A stretch of 64,000 nucleotides of DNA from Mariniflexile fucanivorans (GCF_004341235.1 NZ_SLUP01000008.1:124001-188000), one strand, 5' to 3'. Shown: positions 28,405-37,412, counted from the stretch's first letter. The notes: generated from the sequence alone by a model not told the origin. Numbers and translations are program-made.

Positions 28405-30057
28405 ATGCTTACATCACTTTCCATAAAAAATTACGCTTTAATTGATAAACTTTATGTGGAGTTTAACGATGGGTTTTCTATAATTACAGGTGAAACTGGT
28501 GCTGGGAAATCGATACTCTTAGGAGGTTTATCTTTAATTCTTGGGAAGCGTGCCGATTTAAGTAGTTTAAAAAACACTGAAGAAAAATGTGTAATTGAAG
28601 CTGTTTTTAATATTTCAAATTACAAACTTCAAGCACTTTTTAAAGCTGAAGATTTTGATTATGAAGCCCAAACCATTATCCGTAGGGAGATTTTGCCTTC
28701 TGGAAAATCTAGAGCTTTTGTAAACGATTCCCCAGTAAATTTAAATAGTTTGCAATTGTTGGGCGAACGTTTAATTGATATCCACTCGCAACACGAAACA
28801 TTACAACTTACAAGTAACGAATTTCAGTTTCAGGTCATAGATGCTTTGGCTAAGAACGAAGACACGCTTCAAACGTATAAACTAGAGTTAAAAAGCTATA
28901 AAAAATTAAAAAAAGAACTTCAAGAACTTTTAGATTTTCAAGCAGATGCTATTAAGGAACACGATTATAATTCGTTTTTATTGAGTGAGTTGGTTGAAGC
29001 CAATTTAGTGGATGGTGAATTGGAATTGCTTGAAGAAGAATACGAAACCTTAAATAATATTGAAGGGATTAAGGAAAAACTTTCTGAGGCGTATCAAATA
29101 TTAAATGAAGAACAAATTGGAATTCTTCCTGCGTTAACAACTTTAAAAAACACGTTTCAAAAACTAACTAGCTATTCGTTAAAGTATGAAGATTTATTCA
29201 ACCGTGTGAATAGCAGTTTGATTGACATGGACGATGTTTTTAAAGAAGTGGATGTTTTGCAAGATCATTTGGAAGCAGACCCAAATCGATTGTCGGTTAT
29301 CGATGCTAAATTACGGGTACTCCATAATTTAATGCAAAAGCATGTTGCAGAAAGTGTTCTTGATTTGATCAAAATAAAAATTCAATTAGAAGAAAAAGTA
29401 TCTTTCACCGAAAATTTAGACGATTCTATTCAAAAGAAACGTTTGGAAATAGAAACGAAGGAAGCAGAATTAAATACCATTTCAGAAGATATTCATAATA
29501 ATAGAACAGCAGTAATTCCAAAGTTAACAGAGCAATTAGAAACTATTTTAGGAAGTTTAGGGATTCCAAACGCACAATTTAAAATAGACGTTGTTTACGG
29601 AACAGCGTTTTTCGCAAACGGAAAAGACGACTTGTCCTTTTTGTTTTCGGCCAATAAAGGCGGAAATTTTAACGAACTCAAAAAAGCAGCTTCGGGTGGT
29701 GAATTATCGCGTATTATGTTGGCTATAAAGTCTGTTTTATCAAAATACATTCAATTACCAACCATCATGTTTGATGAAATTGATACAGGTGTTTCTGGTG
29801 AAATTTCAAATAAAATGGGCGATATTATGCTGCAAATGAGTAAAACCATGCAAGTATTTTCTATTACTCATTTACCTCAAATTGCAGCAAAAGGCCATTC
29901 ACATTTCAAAGTATATAAAGAAGATATTAACAACGTAACCCAGACCAATTTAGTGAAATTAAACCACGATGAACGTATTGTAGAAATTGCGCAAATGTTG
30001 GGCGGTTTGGAAATGTCATCTTCTGCAATAGCGCATGCAAAAGAATTATTGAATTAA
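28405..30057 (+). CDS. recN: DNA repair protein RecN
   Basis: RecN is an SMC-like ATPase acting in double-strand-break repair. The 550-residue protein has Walker A in ITGETGAGKSILLGG, a central coiled-coil region (about 150-370), the ABC signature AASGGELSRIMLAIKS and Walker B TIMFDEIDTGVSGEI, followed by ITHLPQIAAKGHSH. The length is normal. No consensus promoter precedes it, and the repeat-rich leader belongs to the gap after the DUF4835 gene, so it may be read from the bamD transcript. Confidence 0.96.
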   Translation: MLTSLSIKNYALIDKLYVEFNDGFSIITGETGAGKSILLGGLSLILGKRADLSSLKNTEEKCVIEAVFNISNYKLQALFKAEDFDYEAQTIIRREILPSGKSRAFVNDSPVNLNSLQLLGERLIDIHSQHETLQLTSNEFQFQVIDALAKNEDTLQTYKLELKSYKKLKKELQELLDFQADAIKEHDYNSFLLSELVEANLVDGELELLEEEYETLNNIEGIKEKLSEAYQILNEEQIGILPALTTLKNTFQKLTSYSLKYEDLFNRVNSSLIDMDDVFKEVDVLQDHLEADPNRLSVIDAKLRVLHNLMQKHVAESVLDLIKIKIQLEEKVSFTENLDDSIQKKRLEIETKEAELNTISEDIHNNRTAVIPKLTEQLETILGSLGIPNAQFKIDVVYGTAFFANGKDDLSFLFSANKGGNFNELKKAASGGELSRIMLAIKSVLSKYIQLPTIMFDEIDTGVSGEISNKMGDIMLQMSKTMQVFSITHLPQIAAKGHSHFKVYKEDINNVTQTNLVKLNHDERIVEIAQMLGGLEMSSSAIAHAKELLN

Positions 30058-30060
30058 TTG

Positions 30061-30068
30061 TATATTTG
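30061..30068 (+). promoter_or_regulatory. Candidate -7 element for fabI
   Basis: TATATTTG matches TAnnTTTG exactly and lies 3 bases after the recN stop, 46 bases before the fabI ATG. No -33 TTG is seen at 19-21 bases. Confidence 0.5.
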
Positions 30069-30114
30069 CGCACTAATTTAACATAAAAACGAATCAACAT
30101 ATAAACCAGAAGGC

Positions 30115-30933
30115 ATGTCATACAATTTATTAAAAGGAAAAAGAGGAATTATTTTTGGAGCATTAGACTCAAATTCAATTGCTTGGAAAACAGCAGAACG
30201 TGTTCACGAAGAAGGAGGAACCTTTGTTTTAACCAATGCACCAGTTGCCATGAGAATGGGACAAATTAATGAGTTAGCTGAAAAAACAGGGTCTCAAATT
30301 ATTCCTGCCGATGCTACTTCTATGGAAGATTTAGAGAATTTGGTGAAACAATCTGTGGAAATTCTTGGAGGTAAAATTGATTTCGTTTTACATTCTATTG
30401 GTATGTCTATCAATGTTAGAAAAGGACAACATTATACGAACCAAAATTACGAATGGACCCAAAAAGGAACCGATGTTTCTGCCATGTCTTTCCATAAAGT
30501 AATGCAAACACTTTACAAGCAAGATGCTATGAACGAGTGGGGAAGTATTGTTGCTTTAAGTTATATGGCAGCACAACGTGTGTTCCCAGATTATAATGAT
30601 ATGGCAGATAATAAAGCCTATTTAGAAAGTGTTGCCCGTAGTTTTGGTTATTTCTTTGGGCGCGATAAAAAAGTGCGTGTAAACACTATTTCGCAATCGC
30701 CAACGCTAACAACTGCTGGTAGTGGTGTAAAGGGTTTTGACGGGTTTATTTCTTACGCCGATAAAATGTCGCCACTTGGTAACGCAACGGCTTTAGATTG
30801 TGCAAACTATACGGTTACCTTATTTAGTGATTTAACAAAACGTGTTACACTGCAAAACCTTTATAACGATGGTGGTTTTAGTAACATGGGTGTTAGTACC
30901 GCGGTTATGGAATACTTTATGGACAAACAATAA
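30115..30933 (+). CDS. fabI: Enoyl-[acyl-carrier-protein] reductase (NADH) FabI
   Basis: FabI catalyses the last reduction of each fatty-acid elongation cycle. The 272-residue short-chain dehydrogenase has the nucleotide segment GIIFGALDSNSIAWKTA, the catalytic Tyr-x6-Lys in DYNDMADNKAYLE and the substrate loop around SPTLTTAGSGVKGF. A strong hairpin terminator follows at 30994, so this gene is probably a single-gene unit. Confidence 0.96.
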   Translation: MSYNLLKGKRGIIFGALDSNSIAWKTAERVHEEGGTFVLTNAPVAMRMGQINELAEKTGSQIIPADATSMEDLENLVKQSVEILGGKIDFVLHSIGMSINVRKGQHYTNQNYEWTQKGTDVSAMSFHKVMQTLYKQDAMNEWGSIVALSYMAAQRVFPDYNDMADNKAYLESVARSFGYFFGRDKKVRVNTISQSPTLTTAGSGVKGFDGFISYADKMSPLGNATALDCANYTVTLFSDLTKRVTLQNLYNDGGFSNMGVSTAVMEYFMDKQ

Positions 30934-30993
30934 ATTATAATAAAAGGTCTTAAAGGTTTAAAAAATCGCGAGGACTTTTATAAATATAGAAAA

Positions 30994-31021
30994 TAGCCAC
31001 CTGCTTTAAGGTGGCTTTTTT
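30994..31021 (+). terminator. Rho-independent terminator after fabI
   Basis: AGCCACCT and AGGTGGCT form an 8-bp perfect stem with a 6-base loop, followed by a run of six T. It lies 61 bases past the fabI stop. Confidence 0.88.
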
Positions 31022-31033
31022 GTTTGCTTTAAT

Positions 31034-31041
31034 TACATTTG
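31034..31041 (+). promoter_or_regulatory. Candidate -7 element for glycosyltransferase gene
   Basis: TACATTTG matches TAnnTTTG exactly but ends only 4 bases before the ATG at 31046, which implies a leaderless or nearly leaderless transcript. Confidence 0.45.
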
Positions 31042-31045
31042 TGTT

Positions 31046-32056
31046 ATGCAATTACAATTTTCATTCATCATTCCTGTTTATAATCGTCCAGACGAAATAC
31101 AAGAGCTTTTGCAAAGTTTTGTTGAGTTGAAAACAGCTACTAAATTTGAAATTGTTATTGTGGAAGATGGATCTACTATTCCATCCAAAGAAATTGTAAA
31201 TACTTTTAGCTCTAAACTGAATATTTCCTATTTTTTTAAGGGAAATTCAGGTCCGGGTGATTCCAGAAATTTTGGAATGCAACATGCTAAAGGAAACTAT
31301 TTCATTATTTTAGATTCCGATTGTATTTTACCTAAAAATTATTTATTTGAAGTTGAAAAAAGCTTAAATGAAAATTATGTAGATTGTTTTGGTGGTCCCG
31401 ATGCGGCACACCATTCGTTTTCCAATTTACAAAAAGCAATTAATTTTTCAATGACATCGGTTATTACCACAGGTGGTATTCGAGGTAATAAAAATAGCGT
31501 GGACACCTTCCAACCGCGAAGTTTTAATATGGGCATTTCCAAAGAAGCTTTTTTAGCGTCAGGTGGTTTTGGACGTATTCACCCAGGTGAAGACCCCGAT
31601 TTATCCATTCGCCTCTGGAATTTAGGTTATAAAACAACTTTAATACCAGAAGCTTTTGTGTATCACAAACGGCGCATGTCTTGGAGCAAATTTTATAAGC
31701 AAGTACATAAATTTGGCTTGGTGCGCCCTATTTTAAATAGTTGGCACCCTTCAACAAAAAAAATAACTTATTGGTTTCCTACGTTGTTTTGTTTAGGGTT
31801 TGTTTTATCAGTTTTATTACTTGTGTTCCAAATAAAATGCTTCGTAATGCTTTATGCTTTTTATTTTGTTTCAGCTTTTTTTATAGCGCTGTTTACAACT
31901 AAAAGTGTTGTGGTTTCGTTATTAGCATTAATAGCCATTGTAATTCAGTTTTTTGGTTACGGCTATGGTTTTTTAAAATCGACACTAGCTATTAATGTTT
32001 TTAAAAAGAAACCAGAAATGTGTTTCCCTAATTTATTTTTTAAATCACCATGCTAA
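31046..32056 (+). CDS. Family 2 glycosyltransferase with C-terminal membrane helices
   Basis: This 336-residue inverting glycosyltransferase has a GT-A domain. It begins QFSFIIPVYNRPDEIQELL and carries EDGST, the metal-binding DSD in FIILDSDCILP and an acceptor-site region GEDPDLSIRLWNLG. Three hydrophobic segments (about residues 245-320) should anchor it in the inner membrane. The sugar and acceptor cannot be inferred. Its stop overlaps the YbbR-like ATG by 7 bases, and that gene overlaps coaE, so the three are one operon. Confidence 0.88.
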   Translation: MQLQFSFIIPVYNRPDEIQELLQSFVELKTATKFEIVIVEDGSTIPSKEIVNTFSSKLNISYFFKGNSGPGDSRNFGMQHAKGNYFIILDSDCILPKNYLFEVEKSLNENYVDCFGGPDAAHHSFSNLQKAINFSMTSVITTGGIRGNKNSVDTFQPRSFNMGISKEAFLASGGFGRIHPGEDPDLSIRLWNLGYKTTLIPEAFVYHKRRMSWSKFYKQVHKFGLVRPILNSWHPSTKKITYWFPTLFCLGFVLSVLLLVFQIKCFVMLYAFYFVSAFFIALFTTKSVVVSLLALIAIVIQFFGYGYGFLKSTLAINVFKKKPEMCFPNLFFKSPC

Positions 32057-33009
32057 AAAAAATAAAATCAAACTTATTAACTTCCATTAAGAACAAAAAA
32101 ATAAATGTGTTTTTTTTCTTTTTAGTGCTAGCGTTTATCATTTTAATGTTCACCAAACTGTCAAAAACATACACTAATACGATTGTTTTTAACATTGAAA
32201 AAATAAATGTTCCGCAAGAAGATATTATTCTAAATGATTCTATTGTATTAAACATCACGTTAAAAACACATGGTTTTAAATGGTTGACCTATTATTTTGC
32301 TAAGCCAAAAATTAAAATTGACTTTGAAAAGGATGTTAAAAAACAAGATTCTACTTTTATCTGGAATAAATCCAAGGCTTATTTAGAAAATACCCAGTTT
32401 GATAAGCAGGTTGAATTATTAAATATATCTCCAGAAATATTAACGTTTAGATATAGTATAAACATGGTAAAAAAAGTGCCTGTTAAACTTAATTCGGATA
32501 TAAAATATAGTTTGGGGTTCGATGTTTCTAAACCTTATGAATTAAAACCAGATTCCATTGTAGTAATTGGTCCCAAAGCTTTAGTTTCACAAGTGAATTT
32601 TGTTCAAACAGAAAAAATTTCATTAAATGATGTTAGAAAAAACATATCGGAAACCGTTAAATTAAAGCTTCCAACAAAGCATAAAGATTTAACTTTTTCA
32701 AACGATAAAACCATTTTAAAAGCAACGGTTGAAAAATTTACTGAGGGTACATTAAAAATTCCGGTTACCATAGTTAATGTTCCAGAAAACATTAATTTAA
32801 AATATTTTCCTAGAGAAGTAAACGTATCTTATTATATAAGTTTAAGTAATTTCAACAATATTTCAGCTAAAGATTTTAAGGTAGTTTGCGATTATAGTAA
32901 TGCTGTAAACAATCAATCGCTTTTAGTGCCAGAGTTAGTTGAGTTTCCAAAATCTGCTAAAAACGTAAAAATTAAACAACAACGAATAGAATTCATCATT
33001 ATAAAATGA
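32050..33009 (+). CDS. YbbR-like domain protein
   Basis: This 319-residue protein has one N-terminal membrane segment (about residues 20-37) and an extracytoplasmic region with YbbR-like repeats, for example KVPVKLNSDIKYSLGFDVS and SVVIGPKALVSQVNFVQTEKISL. In Firmicutes such repeats occur in CdaR, which controls a diadenylate cyclase, but no cyclase gene is present here, so the role is open. It overlaps the glycosyltransferase by 7 bases and coaE by 4 bases. Confidence 0.78.
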   Translation: MLKKIKSNLLTSIKNKKINVFFFFLVLAFIILMFTKLSKTYTNTIVFNIEKINVPQEDIILNDSIVLNITLKTHGFKWLTYYFAKPKIKIDFEKDVKKQDSTFIWNKSKAYLENTQFDKQVELLNISPEILTFRYSINMVKKVPVKLNSDIKYSLGFDVSKPYELKPDSIVVIGPKALVSQVNFVQTEKISLNDVRKNISETVKLKLPTKHKDLTFSNDKTILKATVEKFTEGTLKIPVTIVNVPENINLKYFPREVNVSYYISLSNFNNISAKDFKVVCDYSNAVNNQSLLVPELVEFPKSAKNVKIKQQRIEFIIIK

Positions 33010-33593
33010 AAGTAATAGGGTTAACTGGTGGTATTGGAAGTGGTAAAACAACGGTTGCCAAACAATTTGAAGCGTTGGGTGTCCCTGTATATATTGCAGA
33101 TGAGGAAGCAAAAAAGCTCATGAATACATCCAAGGTTATCAAGCGAAAACTCATTCAACTATTTGGTAATGAAGCATATGTAAATAACCAATTGAACAAA
33201 CCTTTTATAGCCAATATTATTTTTAATGATAAAACTTATTTGCAAAAAATGAACGCCATTGTGCATCCAAGAGTGGCTACACATTTTAAAAAATGGCAAT
33301 CCAAACAAAATGCTCCTTACGTTATAAAGGAAGTCGCTATTTTGTTTGAAAACGGAGGGCATAAACAATGCGATTACGTTATTACAGTTATCGCACCAAA
33401 GGATGTACGCATAGAACGTTTGCTAAAAAGAGACAATACTACTAAAGAAAGGGTGGAAGCCATCATGAAAAATCAATGGTCTGATGATGAAAAAATTAAA
33501 CTTTCAGATTACGTAATAACTAACATAACACTTGAAGATACTAAAAATCAAGTAAGTAAAATTCATGTTAAAATTATTAAATCGATAGAATAA
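33006..33593 (+). CDS. coaE: Dephospho-CoA kinase
   Basis: CoaE phosphorylates dephospho-CoA in the last step of coenzyme A synthesis. The 195-residue P-loop kinase has Walker A GLTGGIGSGKTTVAKQF at the N-terminus, YIADEEAK, HPRV in NAIVHPRVATHF, and the lid region RLLKRDNTTKERVEAIMKNQW. The start ATG overlaps the stop of the YbbR-like gene (ATGA). The length is normal. Confidence 0.95.
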   Translation: MKVIGLTGGIGSGKTTVAKQFEALGVPVYIADEEAKKLMNTSKVIKRKLIQLFGNEAYVNNQLNKPFIANIIFNDKTYLQKMNAIVHPRVATHFKKWQSKQNAPYVIKEVAILFENGGHKQCDYVITVIAPKDVRIERLLKRDNTTKERVEAIMKNQWSDDEKIKLSDYVITNITLEDTKNQVSKIHVKIIKSIE

Positions 33594-33602
33594 ACACAAA
33601 TT

Positions 33603-33665
33603 TTAACATTTTTGTTAATGTAAGGTTAAAAGGCATGAGCACTAAATGTTAAAATGTTAATTTTG
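33603..33665 (+). promoter_or_regulatory. Candidate regulatory region of the sensor kinase gene
   Basis: The 76-base gap holds an inverted repeat TTAACA-N4-TGTTAA (33603-33618) and a direct repeat ATGTTAAA/ATGTTAAT (33646-33661). The second runs into a perfect -7 element TAATTTTG (33658-33665), which ends 4 bases before the ATG. The TGTTAA words could bind the adjacent response regulator; this is inference. Confidence 0.45.
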
Positions 33666-33669
33666 AACA

Positions 33670-35241
33670 ATGGGCAAGAAATTATTTGTATTATTAATCC
33701 TGTTAATGAGTTTGTCTCTTATAGGAATTATTTTTGTTCAGGCATATTACATTAACAATTCTGTAAGGAATGAAAAGGAACGTTTTAGGTTTAATGTAAA
33801 TAAAGTACTTAATTATGTTTCAAATACTATTGAAAAACGTGAGTACTCAGAATATGTATATAAACTTCAAGATTTAATTTCCCAAGGTGTTAAAGTTGAC
33901 ACTGCGGCCATAAGAAATTTATATATTATTAAAGAAGATTTAGACTCTAAAGAGACCACAATTTACAGAAACGGCACTTTAGAAGAGAATTATAAGTTTA
34001 ATTCGTCGCTCTTTGACATAGGTTTAGATACCATTAGCGTAAAACGTATTTTAAGCAATCGTGAAACCAAAGTGTACCAAAATGGTGGTTCTAGTTTGGA
34101 TTTAGATTTAAGTACAAACGATAAATTGTTGCTTTTAGACAAAATGTCGAGCACCGATGAAATTGTTTTTGAAGATGTTTATAAAGATTTAGCATCCCGT
34201 TTACCAATTCATAAACGTGTTACTAAAGAAGAAATTCAAAAGTTATTATCGGAAAAACTAAAAGAAGATGGCATTAACATCGATTATGAATTTGCTATTT
34301 ACAGTAATGGTTTAGCTACAAGGGTACGTAGTGATAATTTTGAAAATTACGACGAATCGGCATTTAGTGTGTTTATGTTTTACAATGAAAACAACCAAAG
34401 CACATACAAACTGTTGGTTAGTTTTCCAGATGATAAAAAGTTTATTTTATCGTCTATTATGGGCATGATTTTATTATCGGTTATTTTTACATCCATCATT
34501 ATTTTAGCTTACGGAAGTGCTTTGTACCAATTAGTTAAACAGCGTAAAATATCTGAAATAAAAACAGATTTTATCAATAACATGACGCATGAGTTTAAAA
34601 CACCCATTGCCACCATAAATTTGGCCTTGGATGCTATAAAGAACCCAAAAATTATTGATGATAAGGAAAAAGTGATGCGTTACTTGGCAATGATAAAAGA
34701 AGAAAATAAACGCATGCACGCCCAAGTGGAAAACGTATTAAGAATATCTAAACTTGAGAAAAACGAATTAAATATAAGTAAGGATAGGTTAGATTTAAAC
34801 GACTTAGTGGAAGATGCCATAACGCATGTTGAACTTATAGTTGAAGACAGACAGGGTTATATCAAAACATTTTTTGATGCACCAAAATCGACTGTTTTAG
34901 CAAACGAAACCCACTTTACAAATGTAATAGTAAACATTCTGGATAATGCCATTAAGTATTCTCCAGATGCACCAAAAATAGAAGTACATACCGAAAATGT
35001 TGGAAACAATATTTTGTTAAAAATAAAAGATCATGGTAGTGGTATGAGTAAAGCAGCTGCCAAACGTGTGTTCGAAAAATTTTATAGAGAACATACCGGA
35101 AACATTCACAACGTAAAAGGTCATGGTTTAGGTTTGGCCTATGTAAAGCGTATTGTAGAAGACCATCAAGGTTATGTATCAGTAGAAAGTGAAAAAGACA
35201 AAGGAAGCACATTCATAATAAAGCTTCCAATAATATCATAA
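33670..35241 (+). CDS. rprX: Sensor histidine kinase, RprX-like
   Basis: This is a 523-residue inner-membrane sensor kinase. Transmembrane segments at about 5-27 and 263-285 bracket an extracytoplasmic sensor domain of about 230 residues. The dimerisation motif MTHEFKTPIATINLALDAI holds the phospho-accepting His. N box NILDNAIKYSP, G boxes IKDHGSGMS and VKGHGLGLAYVK follow. It resembles RprX of Bacteroides fragilis, whose partner RprY is encoded next to it. The signal sensed is unknown. The regulator gene follows after 2 bases. Confidence 0.88.
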   Translation: MGKKLFVLLILLMSLSLIGIIFVQAYYINNSVRNEKERFRFNVNKVLNYVSNTIEKREYSEYVYKLQDLISQGVKVDTAAIRNLYIIKEDLDSKETTIYRNGTLEENYKFNSSLFDIGLDTISVKRILSNRETKVYQNGGSSLDLDLSTNDKLLLLDKMSSTDEIVFEDVYKDLASRLPIHKRVTKEEIQKLLSEKLKEDGINIDYEFAIYSNGLATRVRSDNFENYDESAFSVFMFYNENNQSTYKLLVSFPDDKKFILSSIMGMILLSVIFTSIIILAYGSALYQLVKQRKISEIKTDFINNMTHEFKTPIATINLALDAIKNPKIIDDKEKVMRYLAMIKEENKRMHAQVENVLRISKLEKNELNISKDRLDLNDLVEDAITHVELIVEDRQGYIKTFFDAPKSTVLANETHFTNVIVNILDNAIKYSPDAPKIEVHTENVGNNILLKIKDHGSGMSKAAAKRVFEKFYREHTGNIHNVKGHGLGLAYVKRIVEDHQGYVSVESEKDKGSTFIIKLPIIS

Positions 35242-35243
35242 AC

Positions 35244-35945
35244 ATGGAAGAGCAAAAAAAGAAAATATTATTAGTTGAAGACGATCCGAATTTTGGAATC
35301 ATTCTTAAAGATTATTTGATGATGAACGATTATGATGTTGTTCATGCTAAAAACGGAATGGAAGGCTTCGAAAAGTTTAAAAAGGACGATTACGATTTAT
35401 GTATTTTAGATGTTATGATGCCTTATAAAGATGGGTTTACTTTAGCAAAAGAGATACGCGAAAAGAATACCGATGTGCCTATTGTTTTCTTAACGGCAAA
35501 AACCATGAAAGAGGATGTTTTAAAAGGTTATAAAGTTGGAGCTGACGATTATTTAAACAAACCGTTTGATAGTGAAGTGTTGCTCATGAAAATTAAAGCC
35601 ATCATGCAACGTAAAGCCACTGAAACGATTTCCGATAGTAAACAATTTGAATTTAAAATCGGAAGATTCGATTTAAATTCGAAGCTTCGTTTTTTAAAAT
35701 TTGATGGCGGAGATCCTGTTAAACTATCTCCTAAAGAAAATGAATTGTTACGTTTATTGGCATTGCATGAAAACGATTTAATGCCTCGTGAATTAGCACT
35801 GACCAAAATTTGGAGAGACGATAATTATTTTACCTCACGTAGTATGGATGTGTACATTGCAAAACTGCGTAAGTATTTAAAACTTGATGAAAAAGTGGAG
35901 ATACTAAACATACACGGTGAAGGTTTTAGATTGGTGGTAAACTAG
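35244..35945 (+). CDS. rprY: Response regulator, RprY-like (OmpR/PhoB type)
   Basis: This 233-residue DNA-binding regulator has a receiver domain with acidic pocket EDD (residues about 12-14), phospho-acceptor Asp in CILDVMMPYKDG, Thr in VFLTAKT and Lys in LNKPFDSEVL. The winged-helix domain follows (LSPKENELLRLLALHENDLMPRELAL, SRSMDVYIAKLRKYL). It forms a pair with the kinase 2 bases upstream. A strong terminator follows at 35975. Essential-gene functions have been reported for the family elsewhere; targets here are unknown. Confidence 0.92.
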   Translation: MEEQKKKILLVEDDPNFGIILKDYLMMNDYDVVHAKNGMEGFEKFKKDDYDLCILDVMMPYKDGFTLAKEIREKNTDVPIVFLTAKTMKEDVLKGYKVGADDYLNKPFDSEVLLMKIKAIMQRKATETISDSKQFEFKIGRFDLNSKLRFLKFDGGDPVKLSPKENELLRLLALHENDLMPRELALTKIWRDDNYFTSRSMDVYIAKLRKYLKLDEKVEILNIHGEGFRLVVN

Positions 35946-35974
35946 TTAAAAAAAAACAGTATTTAGATATTGAA

Positions 35975-36003
35975 AATCCAGCTTTTAGCTGGATTTTTTT
36001 TGT
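35975..36003 (+). terminator. Rho-independent terminator after rprY
   Basis: AATCCAGCT and AGCTGGATT form a 9-bp perfect stem with a 3-base loop, followed by a long T-run. The stem sequence is nearly identical to that of the terminator at 48201. Confidence 0.9.
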
Positions 36004-36022
36004 GTTTTATGAACTTTGGAGT

Positions 36023-36168
36023 GTTCGTTTAACGTTTTTATATGGAAAGTTGCGTGTTTTTGAAAAAGGATTTTCCAAAGGAAAATCAGAAGCCAACAAA
36101 CTGACAAATAACTTTGGTTTAGCTTAAAATAGCAATTTCTTTTACAACGTGTTATTGTAATGCTTTTT
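36023..36168 (-). repeat. Cassette-associated element, copy A
   Basis: This 146-bp element has homologs at 48382 and 49340. It carries GTTCGTTTAAC at its left edge (shared with copy B), a hairpin GATTTTCC-AAA-GGAAAATC (36069-36087), TTGGTTTAGC and AAAATAGCAATTT (shared with copy C) and GTGTTA near its right edge. On the minus strand it begins at the stop codon of the barrel protein gene. The core from AGGATTTTCC to the right edge matches copy C at roughly three of four positions by eye. Confidence 0.75.
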
Positions 36169-36866
36169 TATATTTTGTAATTTATACTAAAAATTACTCC
36201 ATAGGAAAGTTTAGTTGATTTCATTCTGTTTTCATCTAGAGTTGTTAATCTTTTTGATATGAATGGGGCAAAAACCATGCTTAAATTCTCTTTAGCATTA
36301 TATTCAAATCCAAAATCTAGACAAAGAGATAATAATGTTTGATTTATATCATTGCCTAAATATTTACTTTCACCATTTAAGCCATCCTGATAATAAATAT
36401 TTTCTTTTTTATCAATTTGAAAATCAAAAATGGTACTCAAAGACGGTTTGAGATCTAACTTGCCTAATTTAAAAAGTGTCGTACCAACTTTTATTGGAAC
36501 TCTTAAATAGTAAACTTTCAATTCGCTTTTGGTAGGAGGAATTACGTTTGTTAAAGAATTGTAATTATATAAAAGTTCGTAACCTTCCGATGCGTAGGCA
36601 ATTCCAGTTCCAACTGATATTTTTTCACTTAAATCATAAAAAAAATTTAGTCCTATTGAATACCCTATTAACGGATTATAAACATTGTTTGCATTAGAAT
36701 ACCCTTCAAATGGATTATAAATATCGCTAGTATTAGGTGGAGTTTTTTTAAATTCGTAATTACTGAATTCCAACTTACCAGAAATTCCAATACTTAATTT
36801 ATTATTTTGAGACCAAATTGAAACTGCGCAGAATATAAACAGAAACGTTAAAGTATTAATTTTCAT
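36168..36866 (-). CDS. Outer-membrane beta-barrel protein
   Basis: This 232-residue predicted outer-membrane protein has a signal peptide ending ISWSQ-like (VSIWSQ) and alternating hydrophobic strands. It ends in a strand LSYGVIFSINYKI typical of small OmpW/PorT-like barrels. Function is unknown. It stands alone on the minus strand between plus-strand neighbours. Repeat copy A begins at its stop codon, and a CGTT motif followed by an A+T-rich TATA/AAAG stretch (36886) lies 20 bases before its ATG. It therefore appears as a cassette-like single-gene insertion. Confidence 0.75.
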   Translation of the reverse strand: MKINTLTFLFIFCAVSIWSQNNKLSIGISGKLEFSNYEFKKTPPNTSDIYNPFEGYSNANNVYNPLIGYSIGLNFFYDLSEKISVGTGIAYASEGYELLYNYNSLTNVIPPTKSELKVYYLRVPIKVGTTLFKLGKLDLKPSLSTIFDFQIDKKENIYYQDGLNGESKYLGNDINQTLLSLCLDFGFEYNAKENLSMVFAPFISKRLTTLDENRMKSTKLSYGVIFSINYKI

Positions 36867-37087
36867 TTTTTTTAATAATGTATTGCGTTATAAATATAAA
36901 GTTCTGTTTCAATGAGCTTTATCGCTTATTAAACGAATTTAGTTGATTTTTCTGGTAAAGTTATATTTAAATATAAGGTGTCACGTCTATAATTTTTTAA
37001 TAATCACTTTGTGAAAATTTATGGGATAGCCTTCGTATTGCAATAAAATGGGTTTTTCTAAATGCGATATGAAGAATTCACATCAAA

Positions 37088-37324
37088 TTAATTTAAATAA
37101 ACCTCACCTCTGTGTGGTTTTAAAGCATCTCGAATAGGCTTCATGTCTGGCTCATTCACCACCAAAAAAGCGATAGCATGTGCTTCATTCAAGACTTCAA
37201 AACCTATGATGGTAATATCTAATTTTTCAATTTTTATGTACTCTTTTAAATGAATTTCGTGGTGTTCAGCAATTTTACTGGCGTCTGGTCCATGAAAATC
37301 CCATATTAACTTTAGTTGTCGCAT
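37088..37324 (-). CDS. Small conserved hypothetical protein
   Basis: This 78-residue soluble protein (MRQLKLIWDFHGPDASKIAE start) has conserved-looking FHGPDA and AEHHEIHLKEYI segments and an alpha/beta-like pattern. The HH-rich stretch and small size recall single-domain ferredoxin-fold proteins, but I do not recognise the family. Codon use and start context look genuine, and no larger ORF overlaps it. It is divergent from the PPIase gene by 144 bases and lies 221 bases from the barrel gene; that gap holds no further gene that I can see. Confidence 0.6.
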   Translation of the reverse strand: MRQLKLIWDFHGPDASKIAEHHEIHLKEYIKIEKLDITIIGFEVLNEAHAIAFLVVNEPDMKPIRDALKPHRGEVYLN

Positions 37325-37412
37325 TATTTTAAATGATTAAGTAATTCTGAAAGGTAAAAATATATCATGTAAAATGGTAATATTTTATCTTTTTAATCGT
37401 TTGTTAAAGCAA

